This document shows positions 1 through 8,369 of a stretch of DNA of 64,000 nt, one piece after another. Location of the stretch: assembly GCF_000718635.1 (NCBI RefSeq), contig NZ_JOBF01000006.1, forward strand, positions 62,001-126,000, read 5' to 3'. This DNA is from Streptomyces varsoviensis. Its GTDB lineage: Bacteria > Actinomycetota > Actinomycetes > Streptomycetales > Streptomycetaceae. Every line of letters starts with the position of its first letter. The stretch's first letter is position 1. The position numbers and the translations under genes were made by a program. The notes beneath the pieces are model-generated. The model worked only from the letters and a program-made list of their open reading frames with translations. It was not told the origin of the DNA and did no database searches.

Positions 1-424
1 GTACGGAGCGCTCGGCGATGCGTTCGCAGCGGTGCAGCAGGGCGCGGCGGCGGTCGGCCTCGGCGTCGCCGGCCGGGGCGGCGCAGAGCGAGCGGAGGGC
101 GGTGAGGTCGTCCGGGCGGGGCAGATAGCCGGCCGCCAGGGCGCCCTGGAGCTGTTCCAGGTAGCCGGGGGCGGAGCCGGGGAGGGCGGCGCGGTAGCGG
201 GCGAGGTCGGCGAGGAGGAAGGCCCGCAGCCGGCCTCCCTCGCGGACCGCCTCGTCCACGGCCTCGGCGAGCCGGAGGCAGTCCTGGACCTCCTCGGCCC
301 GCGCGGGGCCGATCGGGGCGGGGACGGGGTGGGGCTGGAGGGCGATGGCGAGGGCGCGGCGGAGCACACGCAGCTCGTCCGCGCTGAACGCCATTCCGCC
401 GCGGGGTCCATAGGGCGTGGGCAT
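1..424 (-). CDS. Conserved actinobacterial protein of unknown function, cut by the window edge
   Basis: The reading frame opens at an ATG at 424 (MPTPYGPRGG...) and stays open to base 1, so only the first 141 residues are visible. A second ATG at 394 (MAFSADELRV) is an alternative start; neither has a clear ribosome site. The visible part is helical and rich in Ala, Leu and Arg, with no signal peptide, membrane segment or catalytic motif that I recognise. It resembles a short hypothetical protein often found beside coaX in Streptomyces, but I cannot assign a role. The bases upstream (425-470) are unusually AT-rich for this DNA and probably hold its promoter. Confidence 0.7.
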   Translation of the reverse strand, partial: MPTPYGPRGGMAFSADELRVLRRALAIALQPHPVPAPIGPARAEEVQDCLRLAEAVDEAVREGGRLRAFLLADLARYRAALPGSAPGYLEQLQGALAAGYLPRPDDLTALRSLCAAPAGDAEADRRRALLHRCERIAERSV

Positions 425-612
425 GGAGCGACTTTAAGTGCTTACCGGACAAAAATGGTTTAGGAGGTATGAGTCCGGCGTGGTCGAATGTCGCGGCGCT
501 GTGGAAGAGAGGGCAGGGGGTGGGCGGCAGGCAGCGGCCGTGGGGCCCTCTGCTGGGGCCGGGGGAGGTGCCCTTGATCGCCGGGCAGGCCGCGCGCCGC
601 CGAGCCCGGCGG

Positions 613-1440
613 CTACGGGTGAGGGTGGCGGCGGCGAGGCGGGATCGTGGTGGCGGTGATGCCGAGCGCCAGCGCGCCCGTCGCCAGCGCCAGGAGCAGC
701 GGGGCGTTCCCCGGCCCTGTCTCGGCCAGGGTCGCCGCCGGGTGCGACGGCTTGGCGGTGACCGTCACGGCGTCGGCGCCCGGCGCGTCCGCCGGGTCCT
801 CGATGTCCGTGCGGATCGGGGCCGCGTCGTTCTCCGGATGTGGATCGCGGGGCGCGTCCTCGCGGTCCAGGACGCGGATCTCCCCCTCCGCGCCCTCGAC
901 CTTCTTGTCGATACGGACGTCGAAGCGGAGCGTATCCGTGTCGCCGGGCCACAGCGGGGCTCCGATGGCGCATACGTACGTCCGCGCGCCCTTCACCCCG
1001 CAGGAACCGGCGCCGGAGGTGATGGTGGTGCCCTCCGGCGGCGTGACCTCGTACGCGTCCGCGCCGCGCCCCGTCCTGCCGTCGAGGCGCGCCACGCCCG
1101 GCCCGGCGTTTCTGACGCCCAGTTCGACGGGGACGGTCTGCCCGACCCGGCCCGCGACGACGTGCCCGACCGCCTGGTAGTCGACGGTCGCGTACGCGCC
1201 GGGGCCCCGTTCCGGCGGGCGGACACCGGGCGAACGGACGACGTCGTGAACGCGGGTGGCATCGGGGACGCGGACGGTGCCGGGGGCGTCCGCGATGTCG
1301 GGGGCGCCCGCGGCGTCGGTGGCGCCCGCGGCGTCGGTGGCGCCCGCGGCGTCGGCCTGGCCCATCGCCAGGACCGCTCCGGCCGCCGCCGTCGCCGCCA
1401 CGGCCACCGCCGCGCGGCATAACTTCCGCTTCACGCCCAT
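613..1440 (-). CDS. Secreted surface protein with a LAETG sortase anchor
   Basis: This 275-residue protein has an N-terminal signal peptide (MGVKRKLCRA followed by an Ala-rich hydrophobic stretch). A low-complexity Ala/Asp/Gly linker made of repeated GATDAA units follows. Next comes one beta-rich domain of DUF11/CARDB type (about residues 85-200) with two cysteines. The C terminus is a cell-wall sorting signal: LAETG, a hydrophobic helix and an Arg/His tail. LAxTG is the substrate motif of Streptomyces class E sortases. The ATG at 1440 is chosen because GAGGAG lies about ten bases upstream; an in-frame start at 1470 is less likely. It lies downstream of coaX on the same strand, separated by 117 bases. 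Its ligand is unknown. Confidence 0.8.
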   Translation of the reverse strand: MGVKRKLCRAAVAVAATAAAGAVLAMGQADAAGATDAAGATDAAGAPDIADAPGTVRVPDATRVHDVVRSPGVRPPERGPGAYATVDYQAVGHVVAGRVGQTVPVELGVRNAGPGVARLDGRTGRGADAYEVTPPEGTTITSGAGSCGVKGARTYVCAIGAPLWPGDTDTLRFDVRIDKKVEGAEGEIRVLDREDAPRDPHPENDAAPIRTDIEDPADAPGADAVTVTAKPSHPAATLAETGPGNAPLLLALATGALALGITATTIPPRRRHPHP

Positions 1441-1557
1441 ACGTCCCACGCTCCTCGCCCGCTCCCGCAACTCCCCCCGCCCGCAGGACCGTTCACGCGC
1501 CGAGCGGGTTGCCCGGCCGGGCCCGCCGGGGCCCGACCAAGATCGACGGGGACGATG

Positions 1558-2355
1558 TTAAGCGCGTGCGACGTTGCGTTCGTAGACGAGCCGCAGCCCG
1601 ATGAGCGTGAGCCACGGTTCGTGCTCGTCGATGACCGACGACTCGCCGAGCACCATCGGCGAGAGGCCGCCCGTCGCGATGACGGTGACGTCCTCCGGGT
1701 CGTCGGCCAGCTCGGCCGCCATGCGCGTGACGACGCCGTCGACCTGGCCGGCGAAGCCGTAGAGGATGCCGGACTGCATCGCCTCGACGGTGTTCTTGCC
1801 GATGACGCTGCGCGGCCGGGCAAGTTCGATCTTGCGGAGCTGGGCGCCCTTGACGCCCAGCGCCTCCACGGAGATCTCGATGCCGGGCGCGATGACGCCG
1901 CCCGCGTACTCGCCGCGCGCGCTGACGGCGTCGAAGGTGGTGGCCGTGCCGAAGTCCACGACGACACAGGGCCCGCCGTACAGCTCGACGGCCGCGACCG
2001 CGTTGATGATGCGGTCGGCGCCGACCTCCTTCGGGTTGTCCATCAGGATCGGCACGCCCGTCTTGACGCCGGGCTCCACGAGGATCGCGGGCACGTCCCC
2101 GTAGTAGCGGCGGGTCACCTCGCGCAGTTCCTGGAGGACGGAGGGGACGGTGGAGCAGATGGCGATGCCCTCGATGCCGTCGCTCAGCTCCTCGCCGAGC
2201 AGCGGGTGCATGCCCATCAGGCCCTGGAGGAGCACGGCGAGTTCGTCGGCGGTGCGGCGGGCGTCCGTGGAGATCCGCCAGTGCTCGACGATCTCCTCGC
2301 CGTCGAAGAGGCCGAGGACGGTGTGGGTGTTTCCGACGTCGATGGTGAGCAGCAT
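1558..2355 (-). CDS. coaX: Type III pantothenate kinase
   Basis: This 265-residue protein phosphorylates pantothenate in the first step of CoA synthesis. It belongs to the ASKHA-fold type III family, which is not feedback-inhibited by CoA. The N-terminal phosphate-binding motif is DVGNTHT (6-12). The pantothenate site motif GADRI is at 112-116, DFGTATTFD is at 134-142 and GGVIAPG at 152-158, so all family motifs are intact and the length is normal. The ATG overlaps the nadC stop codon (TGATG), which indicates translational coupling. It is the last gene of the leftward DUF2520-panC-nadB-nadC-coaX operon. Confidence 0.95.
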   Translation of the reverse strand: MLLTIDVGNTHTVLGLFDGEEIVEHWRISTDARRTADELAVLLQGLMGMHPLLGEELSDGIEGIAICSTVPSVLQELREVTRRYYGDVPAILVEPGVKTGVPILMDNPKEVGADRIINAVAAVELYGGPCVVVDFGTATTFDAVSARGEYAGGVIAPGIEISVEALGVKGAQLRKIELARPRSVIGKNTVEAMQSGILYGFAGQVDGVVTRMAAELADDPEDVTVIATGGLSPMVLGESSVIDEHEPWLTLIGLRLVYERNVARA

Positions 2356-3473
2356 CAGGCCCGCCCGCCCTCGGTGGTGTCGGCGCCGCTCTGGTCGTCC
2401 CGGTCGCTCTGACCGCCGCTCCGACCGCTGAGGTCGCCCGCGTCATCCGCGTCGTCCTCCCGCAGGTCCAGGCCGATGTCCAGGATCGGGGAGGAGTGCG
2501 TGAGGCCGCCGACGGAGAGGTAGTCGACGCCGGCGTCCGCGTAGGCGCGGGCGTTGTCGAGGGTGAGGCGGCCGGAGGATTCGAGGGTGGCGCGGCCCGC
2601 GACGAGCCGCACGGCCTCGCGGGTCTGCTCGGGGGTGAAGTTGTCGAGCAGGATGAGGTCCGCGCCCTCGGCGAGGATCGGCGGGATCTGGTCCAGGGTG
2701 TCCACCTCGACCTCGATCGGCACGTCCGGGAACTCCGTCCGTACCGCCTTGAACGCCTCGGCCACCCCGCCCGCCGCGACGACGTGGTTGTCCTTGACGA
2801 GCGCCGCGTCGGACAGCGACATGCGGTGGTTGACGCCGCCGCCGCAGCGGACCGCGTACTTCTCCAGGGCGCGCAGGCCGGGCGTGGTCTTGCGGGTGTC
2901 GCGGACCTCGGCCCGCGTCCCGTCCAACGCGTCGGCCCAGGCGCGGGTCGCGGTCGCGATGCCGGAGAGGCGGCACAGGAGGTTGAGCGCGCTGCGCTCG
3001 CCGGTGAGCAGATCGCGGGTGCGGGCCCGTACGGACAGCAGTTTCTGACCGGCGCTCACCCGGTCGCCGTCCGCCACGTGCCGGTCCACCTCGAACGCGT
3101 CCCTGCACACCACGGACAGGACCGCCTCGGCGACGCGCAGCCCGGCGACGGTGCCGCTCTCGCGCGCGGTGAAGTCGCCGATGGCCACGGCTTCCTCGGG
3201 GACGGTGGCGACGGTCGTGACGTCCACGCCCTGGTCGAGGTCCTCCTCGATGGCCAGGTGCGCGATGTCCTCGACCTGGACGGGGTCGAGCCCCGCTTCC
3301 GCCAGCAGTTGGGCGAGGGCGGGGTCGAGGCCGCACTCCAGCGGGTCGGCGTCGTACGGCTCGCCGCCGCCACCGCAGCCGCACGCGTCACCGCAGCCGC
3401 CGCCGGAACCCGCGTCGACGGGCTCCTGGCCGGCGCGGCCGATCTGGAGCAGGGGGAGGTCGGGGGTGCTCAC
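2355..3473 (-). CDS. nadC: Nicotinate-nucleotide pyrophosphorylase (quinolinate phosphoribosyltransferase)
   Basis: NadC converts quinolinate and PRPP to nicotinate mononucleotide, CO2 and pyrophosphate in de novo NAD synthesis. The 372-residue product carries the conserved block TRKTTPGLR ... KYAVRCGGG.NHR followed by ALVKDNH, and the C-terminal barrel block ILLDNFTPEQ. The GTG at 3473 overlaps the nadB stop (GTGA), which fixes the start; the frame is open far upstream but that part is the complement of nadB. Compared with typical NadC it has an N-terminal extension of about 45 residues with cysteines at 27, 31, 33 and 47 in a Gly-rich run. The extension is outside the catalytic fold and its role is unknown. 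Confidence 0.95.
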   Translation of the reverse strand: MSTPDLPLLQIGRAGQEPVDAGSGGGCGDACGCGGGGEPYDADPLECGLDPALAQLLAEAGLDPVQVEDIAHLAIEEDLDQGVDVTTVATVPEEAVAIGDFTARESGTVAGLRVAEAVLSVVCRDAFEVDRHVADGDRVSAGQKLLSVRARTRDLLTGERSALNLLCRLSGIATATRAWADALDGTRAEVRDTRKTTPGLRALEKYAVRCGGGVNHRMSLSDAALVKDNHVVAAGGVAEAFKAVRTEFPDVPIEVEVDTLDQIPPILAEGADLILLDNFTPEQTREAVRLVAGRATLESSGRLTLDNARAYADAGVDYLSVGGLTHSSPILDIGLDLREDDADDAGDLSGRSGGQSDRDDQSGADTTEGGRA

Positions 3474-5419
3474 TGATACGACTCCGTCTCGGGGAGGGGT
3501 GCGATGGTCGCGGGGAAGGCGGGGGTGTCCGTCGTACGGACGCCGAGGGTGCGGTCCGGGCGCAGCGACACGAGGAGGTGGCGCCGCCAGGCCGCGTCGT
3601 CGCGCTCCGGGTGGTCCTCGCGCCAGTGGCAGCCGCGGGTCTCCGCACGGCGCTGGGCGGCGGCGACGAGCACGCGGGCGACGAGCAGGAGGTTGGTCGT
3701 CTCCCACGTCTCCACGGAGGGCTCGGCGGTCTTGCCCTCGCGCGCCAGCGCGTCGACCGCCCCACTGTGCAGCCGCGCCAGCCGCGCCGCCGCCTCCGCC
3801 AGGCTGGCGGCGGAACGCAGGACTCCGGCGCCGGTGGTCATCGCCCGCTGAATGGCGAACCGCGCCTCGGGGGCGACGAGGGCCGCTATGGCATCGGGGG
3901 CGGTGGCGGTCTCGGGGGCGGTGGCGGTCTCGGGGGCGGCCATGGCTTCGGGGGCGGGCGCGATGTCGGAGGCCGTCGCTGCGGTGTCGGGGGCGGGCGC
4001 GGCTTCGGGAGCCATCTCGGCCTCGGGGGCCGTCGCAGCTTCGGGAGCGGTCGTGGTCTCGGCGGCTGTCGCGGTCTCGGGGAGCGGCGGGGCCGCCGCG
4101 GCGTCCGTGGGCATGGGTGCCGCTGGGGCGTCGGGAGTCGCTGCGGCGTCAGGGGCCGCGCCGGGCGCCGCCGGGCACGATGTCACGTCGTCCGCGATGC
4201 GTTCCGCGAAGACCAGGCCCTCCAGGAGGGAGTTCGACGCCAGTCGATTGGCTCCGTGGACGCCGGTGCAGGCGACCTCGCCGCACGCGTAGAGGCCGGG
4301 CACCGTGGTGCGGCCGCGCAGGTCGGTCCGTACGCCGCCCGAGGCGTAGTGGGCGGCGGGGGCCACCGGGATCGGCTCGGTGACCGGGTCGATGCCGTGG
4401 GCGCGGCAGGCGGCGAGGATGGTCGGGAAGCGCGTCTCCCACATGCGGGCGCCGAAATGGCGGGCGTCGAGGTACATGTGCTCGGCGTCCCGCTCGCGCA
4501 TCCGCCGCGTGATGGCCTTGGTGACGATGTCACGGGGCGCCAGCTCGGCGAGTTCGTGCTGCCCGAGCATGAAGCGGACGCCGTCCGCGTCGACGAGGTG
4601 GGCGCCCTCGCCCCGTACCGCCTCGGACACCAGGGGCTGCTGCCCCTCCGCGTCGGGTCCCAGCCACAGCACGGTGGGGTGGAACTGGACGAATTCGAGG
4701 TCGGAGACCTCCGCACCGGCGCGCAGCGCGAGCGCGACGCCGTCGCCCGTGGAGACGGGCGGGTTGGTGGTGGCGGAGAAGACCTGGCCCATGCCGCCGG
4801 TGGCCAGGACGACCGCCGGGGCGCGCACGGCTCCGACGCCGTCGCGCCGGCCCTCCCCCATGACGTGCAGGGTGACTCCCGCGGCGCGCCCGTCGGCGTC
4901 CTTGAGCAGGTCGAGGACGAGCGCGTTCTCGACGGTCTCGATGCCCGCCGCCCGTACCGCCGCGACCAGCGCGCGGGAGATCTCGGCGCCGGTCGCGTCG
5001 CCGCCCGCGTGGGCGATGCGGCGACGGTGGTGGCCGCCCTCGCGGGTCAGCAGGATCTCGCCGGTGTCGGCCGACGTGTCGAAGCGCGCGCCGGTCTCCA
5101 TGAGCCGCCGGACCGCGGCGGGGCCCTCGGTGACCAGCGAGCGTACGGCCGCCTCGGCGCAGAGCCCCGCGCCCGCCACGAGGGTGTCGTCGAGGTGCTG
5201 GTCGGGCGTGTCGCCGTCGCCGAGCGCGGCCGCTATGCCGCCCTGCGCCCAGCGGGTGGAGCCGTCGTCGAGGCGCGCCTTGGTGACGACGGTGACCTTG
5301 ACCCCGGCGGCGGCGCAGCGCAGGGCCGCGGTGAGCCCCGCGACGCCGGAGCCGATGACGACGACGTCGGCTTCGAGCGCCCAGCCGGGCGCGGGGGCGT
5401 GGAGGCGTATGGCGGTCAT
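3470..5419 (-). CDS. nadB: L-aspartate oxidase with a low-complexity insertion
   Basis: NadB oxidises L-aspartate to iminoaspartate, the substrate of quinolinate synthase. The 649-residue protein starts at [12 protein letters not shown], whose ATG overlaps the panC stop (ATGA). The FAD-binding motif [10 protein letters not shown] is near residue 22. Family blocks include the substrate loop around [18 protein letters not shown], and [23 protein letters not shown]. Bases 3868-4182 encode about 105 residues of almost pure Ala/Pro/Thr/Glu ([19 protein letters not shown] units). They sit between the FAD domain and the C-terminal helical domain, where other NadB proteins have a short linker. Both flanking domains look complete, so the enzyme is probably active. 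No nadA is present in this window. Confidence 0.93.
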   Translation of the reverse strand: MTAIRLHAPAPGWALEADVVVIGSGVAGLTAALRCAAAGVKVTVVTKARLDDGSTRWAQGGIAAALGDGDTPDQHLDDTLVAGAGLCAEAAVRSLVTEGPAAVRRLMETGARFDTSADTGEILLTREGGHHRRRIAHAGGDATGAEISRALVAAVRAAGIETVENALVLDLLKDADGRAAGVTLHVMGEGRRDGVGAVRAPAVVLATGGMGQVFSATTNPPVSTGDGVALALRAGAEVSDLEFVQFHPTVLWLGPDAEGQQPLVSEAVRGEGAHLVDADGVRFMLGQHELAELAPRDIVTKAITRRMRERDAEHMYLDARHFGARMWETRFPTILAACRAHGIDPVTEPIPVAPAAHYASGGVRTDLRGRTTVPGLYACGEVACTGVHGANRLASNSLLEGLVFAERIADDVTSCPAAPGAAPDAAATPDAPAAPMPTDAAAAPPLPETATAAETTTAPEAATAPEAEMAPEAAPAPDTAATASDIAPAPEAMAAPETATAPETATAPDAIAALVAPEARFAIQRAMTTGAGVLRSAASLAEAAARLARLHSGAVDALAREGKTAEPSVETWETTNLLLVARVLVAAAQRRAETRGCHWREDHPERDDAAWRRHLLVSLRPDRTLGVRTTDTPAFPATIAPLPETESYQ

Positions 5420-6711
5420 CGTTCCGCTCCGAACTCCAGGAGGACATTGTCGATCAGACGCGTCGTCCCGACCTTCGCGGCGACGGCCAGCACGGCCTCG
5501 CCCCTGTAGTCGTCGGGGACCTCGGTGAAGTCGGCGGGATCGACGAGAGCGAGGTAGTCGAGCACGAGCGACGGCCCGCCGCGCACCGCCGACGCGTCGG
5601 AAGCACCGGGGCCGTCCGGGGCGCCGGGATCGGCCGGAGCACCAGAGCCGTCCGGGGTGCCGGGGCCATCCGAGGCGCAGGGGCCGTCGGGACCACCGAA
5701 GCCGTCCGGGGTGCCGGTGCTGTCCGGAGTGCCGGGGGCATCGAGGTCGCTCGGGGCGCCGGGGCCACCGAGCGCACCGCCCGCGCTGCGAGCGGCTCGT
5801 GCGGCGAGGGTCTCGCGGGCCGCCTTGCGGGCGGCGGCCGGGCCGAGGGGGGCCGCCTCGCGGGCGGCGAACAGGGCCCGGGACAGCCCCAGCGCGGCAG
5901 CGCGATCGGCGGCGGAGAGGTAGCGGTTGCGGCTGGAGAGGGCGAGCCCGTCGGCCTCTCGTACGGTCTCCACGCCGACGATCTCGACGGGGAAGTCGAG
6001 GTCCCGGACCATGCGGCGGATCAGCGCCAACTGCTGGGCGTCCTTCTGCCCGTAGAGGGCGAGGTCCGGCGCGGTGAGGTGGAGGAGCTTGGCGACGACG
6101 GTGAGCATGCCGTCGAAGTGGCCGGGCCGGTGGGCGCCTTCCAGGCGCTCGCCCATGGGGCCGGCGGAGATGCGGACCTGGGGCTCGCCACCGGGGTAGA
6201 CCTCCTCCGCGGCCGGGGCGAACACGGCGTCCGCGCCCGCCTCCCACGCGGTCTCCAGGTCCGCTTCGAGGGTGCGCGGATAGCGGTCGAGGTCCTCCCC
6301 CGCGCCGAACTGGAGCGGATTGACGAAGACCGTGACGACGACCTGCCCGTACGGCCCGACGCGATCCCGCGCGGCGCGGATGAGCGTCGCGTGCCCCTCG
6401 TGGAGCGCGCCCATGGTCATCACGACGGCGCGCCGCTCCCCCGGCGCCCGGGACAGGGCCCGCAGCTCGGCGGCCGTACGGAGCGGGGCCGCGGGGCCGT
6501 CGGCGGCCGCACGGGGCGGGGCCCCGAGCTCGTCGGCGCCCGTACGGACCGGGGTCGCGGAGGCCGGCGCCCCGGAAGCGTCGGCCGCCATCCGGAACGG
6601 GACCGCGGCACCAGGCCGTCCAGGCCCCGCCTCGTTCGAGGGCTCGGGCCCCGGCCCGCGCCCTGAGTTACTTGCGGGGACGTTCACCGGCGCGTTGTCG
6701 GATGCGCTCAT
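5416..6711 (-). CDS. panC: Pantothenate synthetase with two low-complexity insertions
   Basis: PanC condenses pantoate and beta-alanine using ATP to make pantothenate. Nucleotidyltransferase signatures are present: [11 protein letters not shown] (HxGH class), the pantoate/ATP block [22 protein letters not shown] and [11 protein letters not shown]. The 431-residue product is much longer than the usual 280-300. About 75 extra residues precede the first catalytic block. A Gly/Pro/Asp/Ser-rich run encoded at about 5577-5785 interrupts the C-terminal domain before [11 protein letters not shown]. The ATG at 6711 overlaps the stop of the DUF2520 gene by four bases. The long N terminus might be mis-called; an internal start nearer the catalytic block cannot be excluded. 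Confidence 0.93.
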   Translation of the reverse strand: MSASDNAPVNVPASNSGRGPGPEPSNEAGPGRPGAAVPFRMAADASGAPASATPVRTGADELGAPPRAAADGPAAPLRTAAELRALSRAPGERRAVVMTMGALHEGHATLIRAARDRVGPYGQVVVTVFVNPLQFGAGEDLDRYPRTLEADLETAWEAGADAVFAPAAEEVYPGGEPQVRISAGPMGERLEGAHRPGHFDGMLTVVAKLLHLTAPDLALYGQKDAQQLALIRRMVRDLDFPVEIVGVETVREADGLALSSRNRYLSAADRAAALGLSRALFAAREAAPLGPAAARKAARETLAARAARSAGGALGGPGAPSDLDAPGTPDSTGTPDGFGGPDGPCASDGPGTPDGSGAPADPGAPDGPGASDASAVRGGPSLVLDYLALVDPADFTEVPDDYRGEAVLAVAAKVGTTRLIDNVLLEFGAER

Positions 6712-7664
6712 CGGTCCGCCTCCCCGTCCCGGCGGGCTCCGCCGTCCGCGAGGACGCCGAGCAGGTCCTCCGCCAGCTCCGGTTTCAGCAGCCCGTGGGC
6801 GAGGGCGCGGTCGGCGGTCGTACGGGCCATCGCCAGGTAACCGGCGAGGGACTGCGGCGCGTGCGCGCGCAACTCGGCGACATGGGCGGCGACGGTGCCG
6901 GCGTCGCCGCGGGCCACGGGGCCCGTCAGCGCGTCGTCGCCGCTGCGCAGCGCGTTGTCGAGGGCCGCGCCGAGGAGGGGACCGAGCATCCGGTCGGGGG
7001 CCTCGACCCCGGCGGCGCGCAGCAGCTCCAGGGACTGGGCGACCAGGGTGACCAGGTGGTTCGCGCCGATGGCGAGGGCCGCGTGGTAGAGCGGGCGGGC
7101 GGCCTCCTCGACCCACTCGGGTTCGCCGCCCATCTCGATGACCAGGGCCTCGGCGGCGAGCCGGAGCTCGTCGGGGGCGGTGACGCCGAAGGAGCAGCCC
7201 GCGAGGCGCTGCACATCGACCGGCGTGCCGGTGAACGTCATCGCGGGGTGCAGGGCCAGCGGCAGCGCCCCGGCCCGGCGGGCGGGGTCGAGCACGGCCG
7301 TGCCGAACCGCCCGGAGGTGTGCACCAGGAGCTGCCCCGGGCGGACGGCGCCGGTTTCGACGATGCCCGCGACCAGGCCGGGCAGGGCGTCGTCGGGGAC
7401 GGTGAGGAGCACGAGATCGGCGCGGGCGAGGACTTCGCCGGGCGGCACCAGCGGTACGTCCGGGAGCAGGGCGGCGGCGCGCCTGACGGAGGCGTCGGAG
7501 ACTCCGGAGACGGCGACGGGGCGGTGCCCGGCGAGGCTCAGGGCGGCGGCGAGCGCGGGGCCGACGCGGCCCGCGCCGACGACGCCGACGGTGAGGCGGG
7601 CGGGTCGGTCCTTCGGGTTGGTCTGCTCCGAGGGGCCCGTGGGGTCGGGGTGGGGTGCGTTCAC
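6708..7664 (-). CDS. Rossmann-like / DUF2520 protein, possible ketopantoate reductase-like enzyme
   Basis: The 318-residue protein begins with a Rossmann dinucleotide-binding motif ([16 protein letters not shown], about residues 26-41). A C-terminal all-helical DUF2520 domain follows, with [20 protein letters not shown] and HHAL-type blocks. The two-domain plan matches NAD(P)-dependent 6-phosphogluconate dehydrogenase-like and ketopantoate reductase-like enzymes. It is translationally coupled to panC (ATGA overlap) and heads the pantothenate/NAD operon, so a role in pantoate supply is plausible but is inference. The start is GTG at 7664 with GGAAGG about thirteen bases upstream. The promoter of the whole operon should lie in 7665-7800. 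Confidence 0.85.
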   Translation of the reverse strand: MNAPHPDPTGPSEQTNPKDRPARLTVGVVGAGRVGPALAAALSLAGHRPVAVSGVSDASVRRAAALLPDVPLVPPGEVLARADLVLLTVPDDALPGLVAGIVETGAVRPGQLLVHTSGRFGTAVLDPARRAGALPLALHPAMTFTGTPVDVQRLAGCSFGVTAPDELRLAAEALVIEMGGEPEWVEEAARPLYHAALAIGANHLVTLVAQSLELLRAAGVEAPDRMLGPLLGAALDNALRSGDDALTGPVARGDAGTVAAHVAELRAHAPQSLAGYLAMARTTADRALAHGLLKPELAEDLLGVLADGGARRDGEADR

Positions 7665-7908
7665 GCGGCGACGGCCTTCCGTTCCAGTCCGCGGGGGGTA
7701 CCGGACGATTTCCCCGTCATGCTACGCGAGTACTTCCGGGCTGCGGCGGCACCGTCCACCGCCTGTGGATAACTTCACGGAAGCGCTGCTCACGACCGTA
7801 TGTACCCGCCCGAAGCCCGGCCCGCACACGGCTCCCGCCCGTACCGTCCCGCAGCCGCGCACCCCGCCACCCGGCCCGCGCACGGCCCCCGCCCCTCGCG
7901 CTCCCCCC

Positions 7909-8214
7909 TCACGCCCGGCGCCCCGCTCTCGGCAGTCCGGAAGGAAGAAGCCGGTGGCCGACGCCCGAACGGGCCCGCCGCCCCGGCGCGCGTCCATCGG
8001 CCACGGCCCCCGCTCGCGGCCGCAGGAACCGCGTCAGCGCCGCGCGGCGGGCGCGCCGGGCCGCGGCCCGTTCGTCGACGACGGCCATGAACTCCCGCCA
8101 CTGGCGCACTTCGCGCATCGCGCGCAGGTCCCCGGCGCCGGGGGCGGGCGGGGCGGCCTCGCCGCGGCGGGCGGCGCGGTAGGCGTCGAGCATGTGCTGC
8201 TGGAAGGCGTCCAC
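7909..8214 (-). CDS. Small conserved Streptomyces protein of unknown function
   Basis: A 101-residue frame starts at GTG 8214 (VDAFQQHMLDAYRAARRGE), placed by an excellent GAGGAGA ribosome site six bases upstream. The N-terminal half is a helical segment of a type that recurs in short Streptomyces hypothetical proteins beside ArsR regulators. The C-terminal third is Arg-rich and low in complexity. There are no membrane segments or catalytic motifs. It is divergent from the ArsR-type gene at 8370 and shares its control region, so it is likely a target of that regulator. Its function is unknown. Confidence 0.65.
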   Translation of the reverse strand: MDAFQQHMLDAYRAARRGEAAPPAPGAGDLRAMREVRQWREFMAVVDERAAARRARRAALTRFLRPRAGAVADGRAPGRRARSGVGHRLLPSGLPRAGRRA

Positions 8215-8308
8215 GGTTCTCTCCTCGTGCGTCCTCGGAACGAGTGCTCGGCCGGTACGAGACCGGCCTGGAGGCCACCGTGCGCCGCGCCGTCGGCCCG
8301 CGGCGCGA

Positions 8309-8331
8309 CGATTGACGAGGACCGTCAATCG
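8309..8331. promoter_or_regulatory. Palindromic operator, probably for the ArsR-type regulator
   Basis: A perfect inverted repeat (CGATTGACG, five-base spacer, CGTCAATCG) lies between the divergent starts at 8214 and 8370, about 40 bases before the regulator gene. Position and symmetry suggest an autoregulatory binding site that also covers the divergent small gene. The assignment to the adjacent regulator is inferred. Confidence 0.6.
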
Positions 8332-8369
8332 ACGCGCCGGTCGGCGCTCGCGACCGGCACGATAAACGT

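Noticed and set aside
434..1420. Long Arg/Pro-rich leftward frame over the surface-protein gene
   Set aside because: It is a shifted frame of the LAETG protein; only the frame at 613-1440 has a signal peptide, domain and sorting signal.
5420..6247. Upstream extension of the nadB frame
   Set aside because: The frame stays open only because of high GC; it lies inside panC, and the ATGA overlap at 5416-5419 marks the real start.
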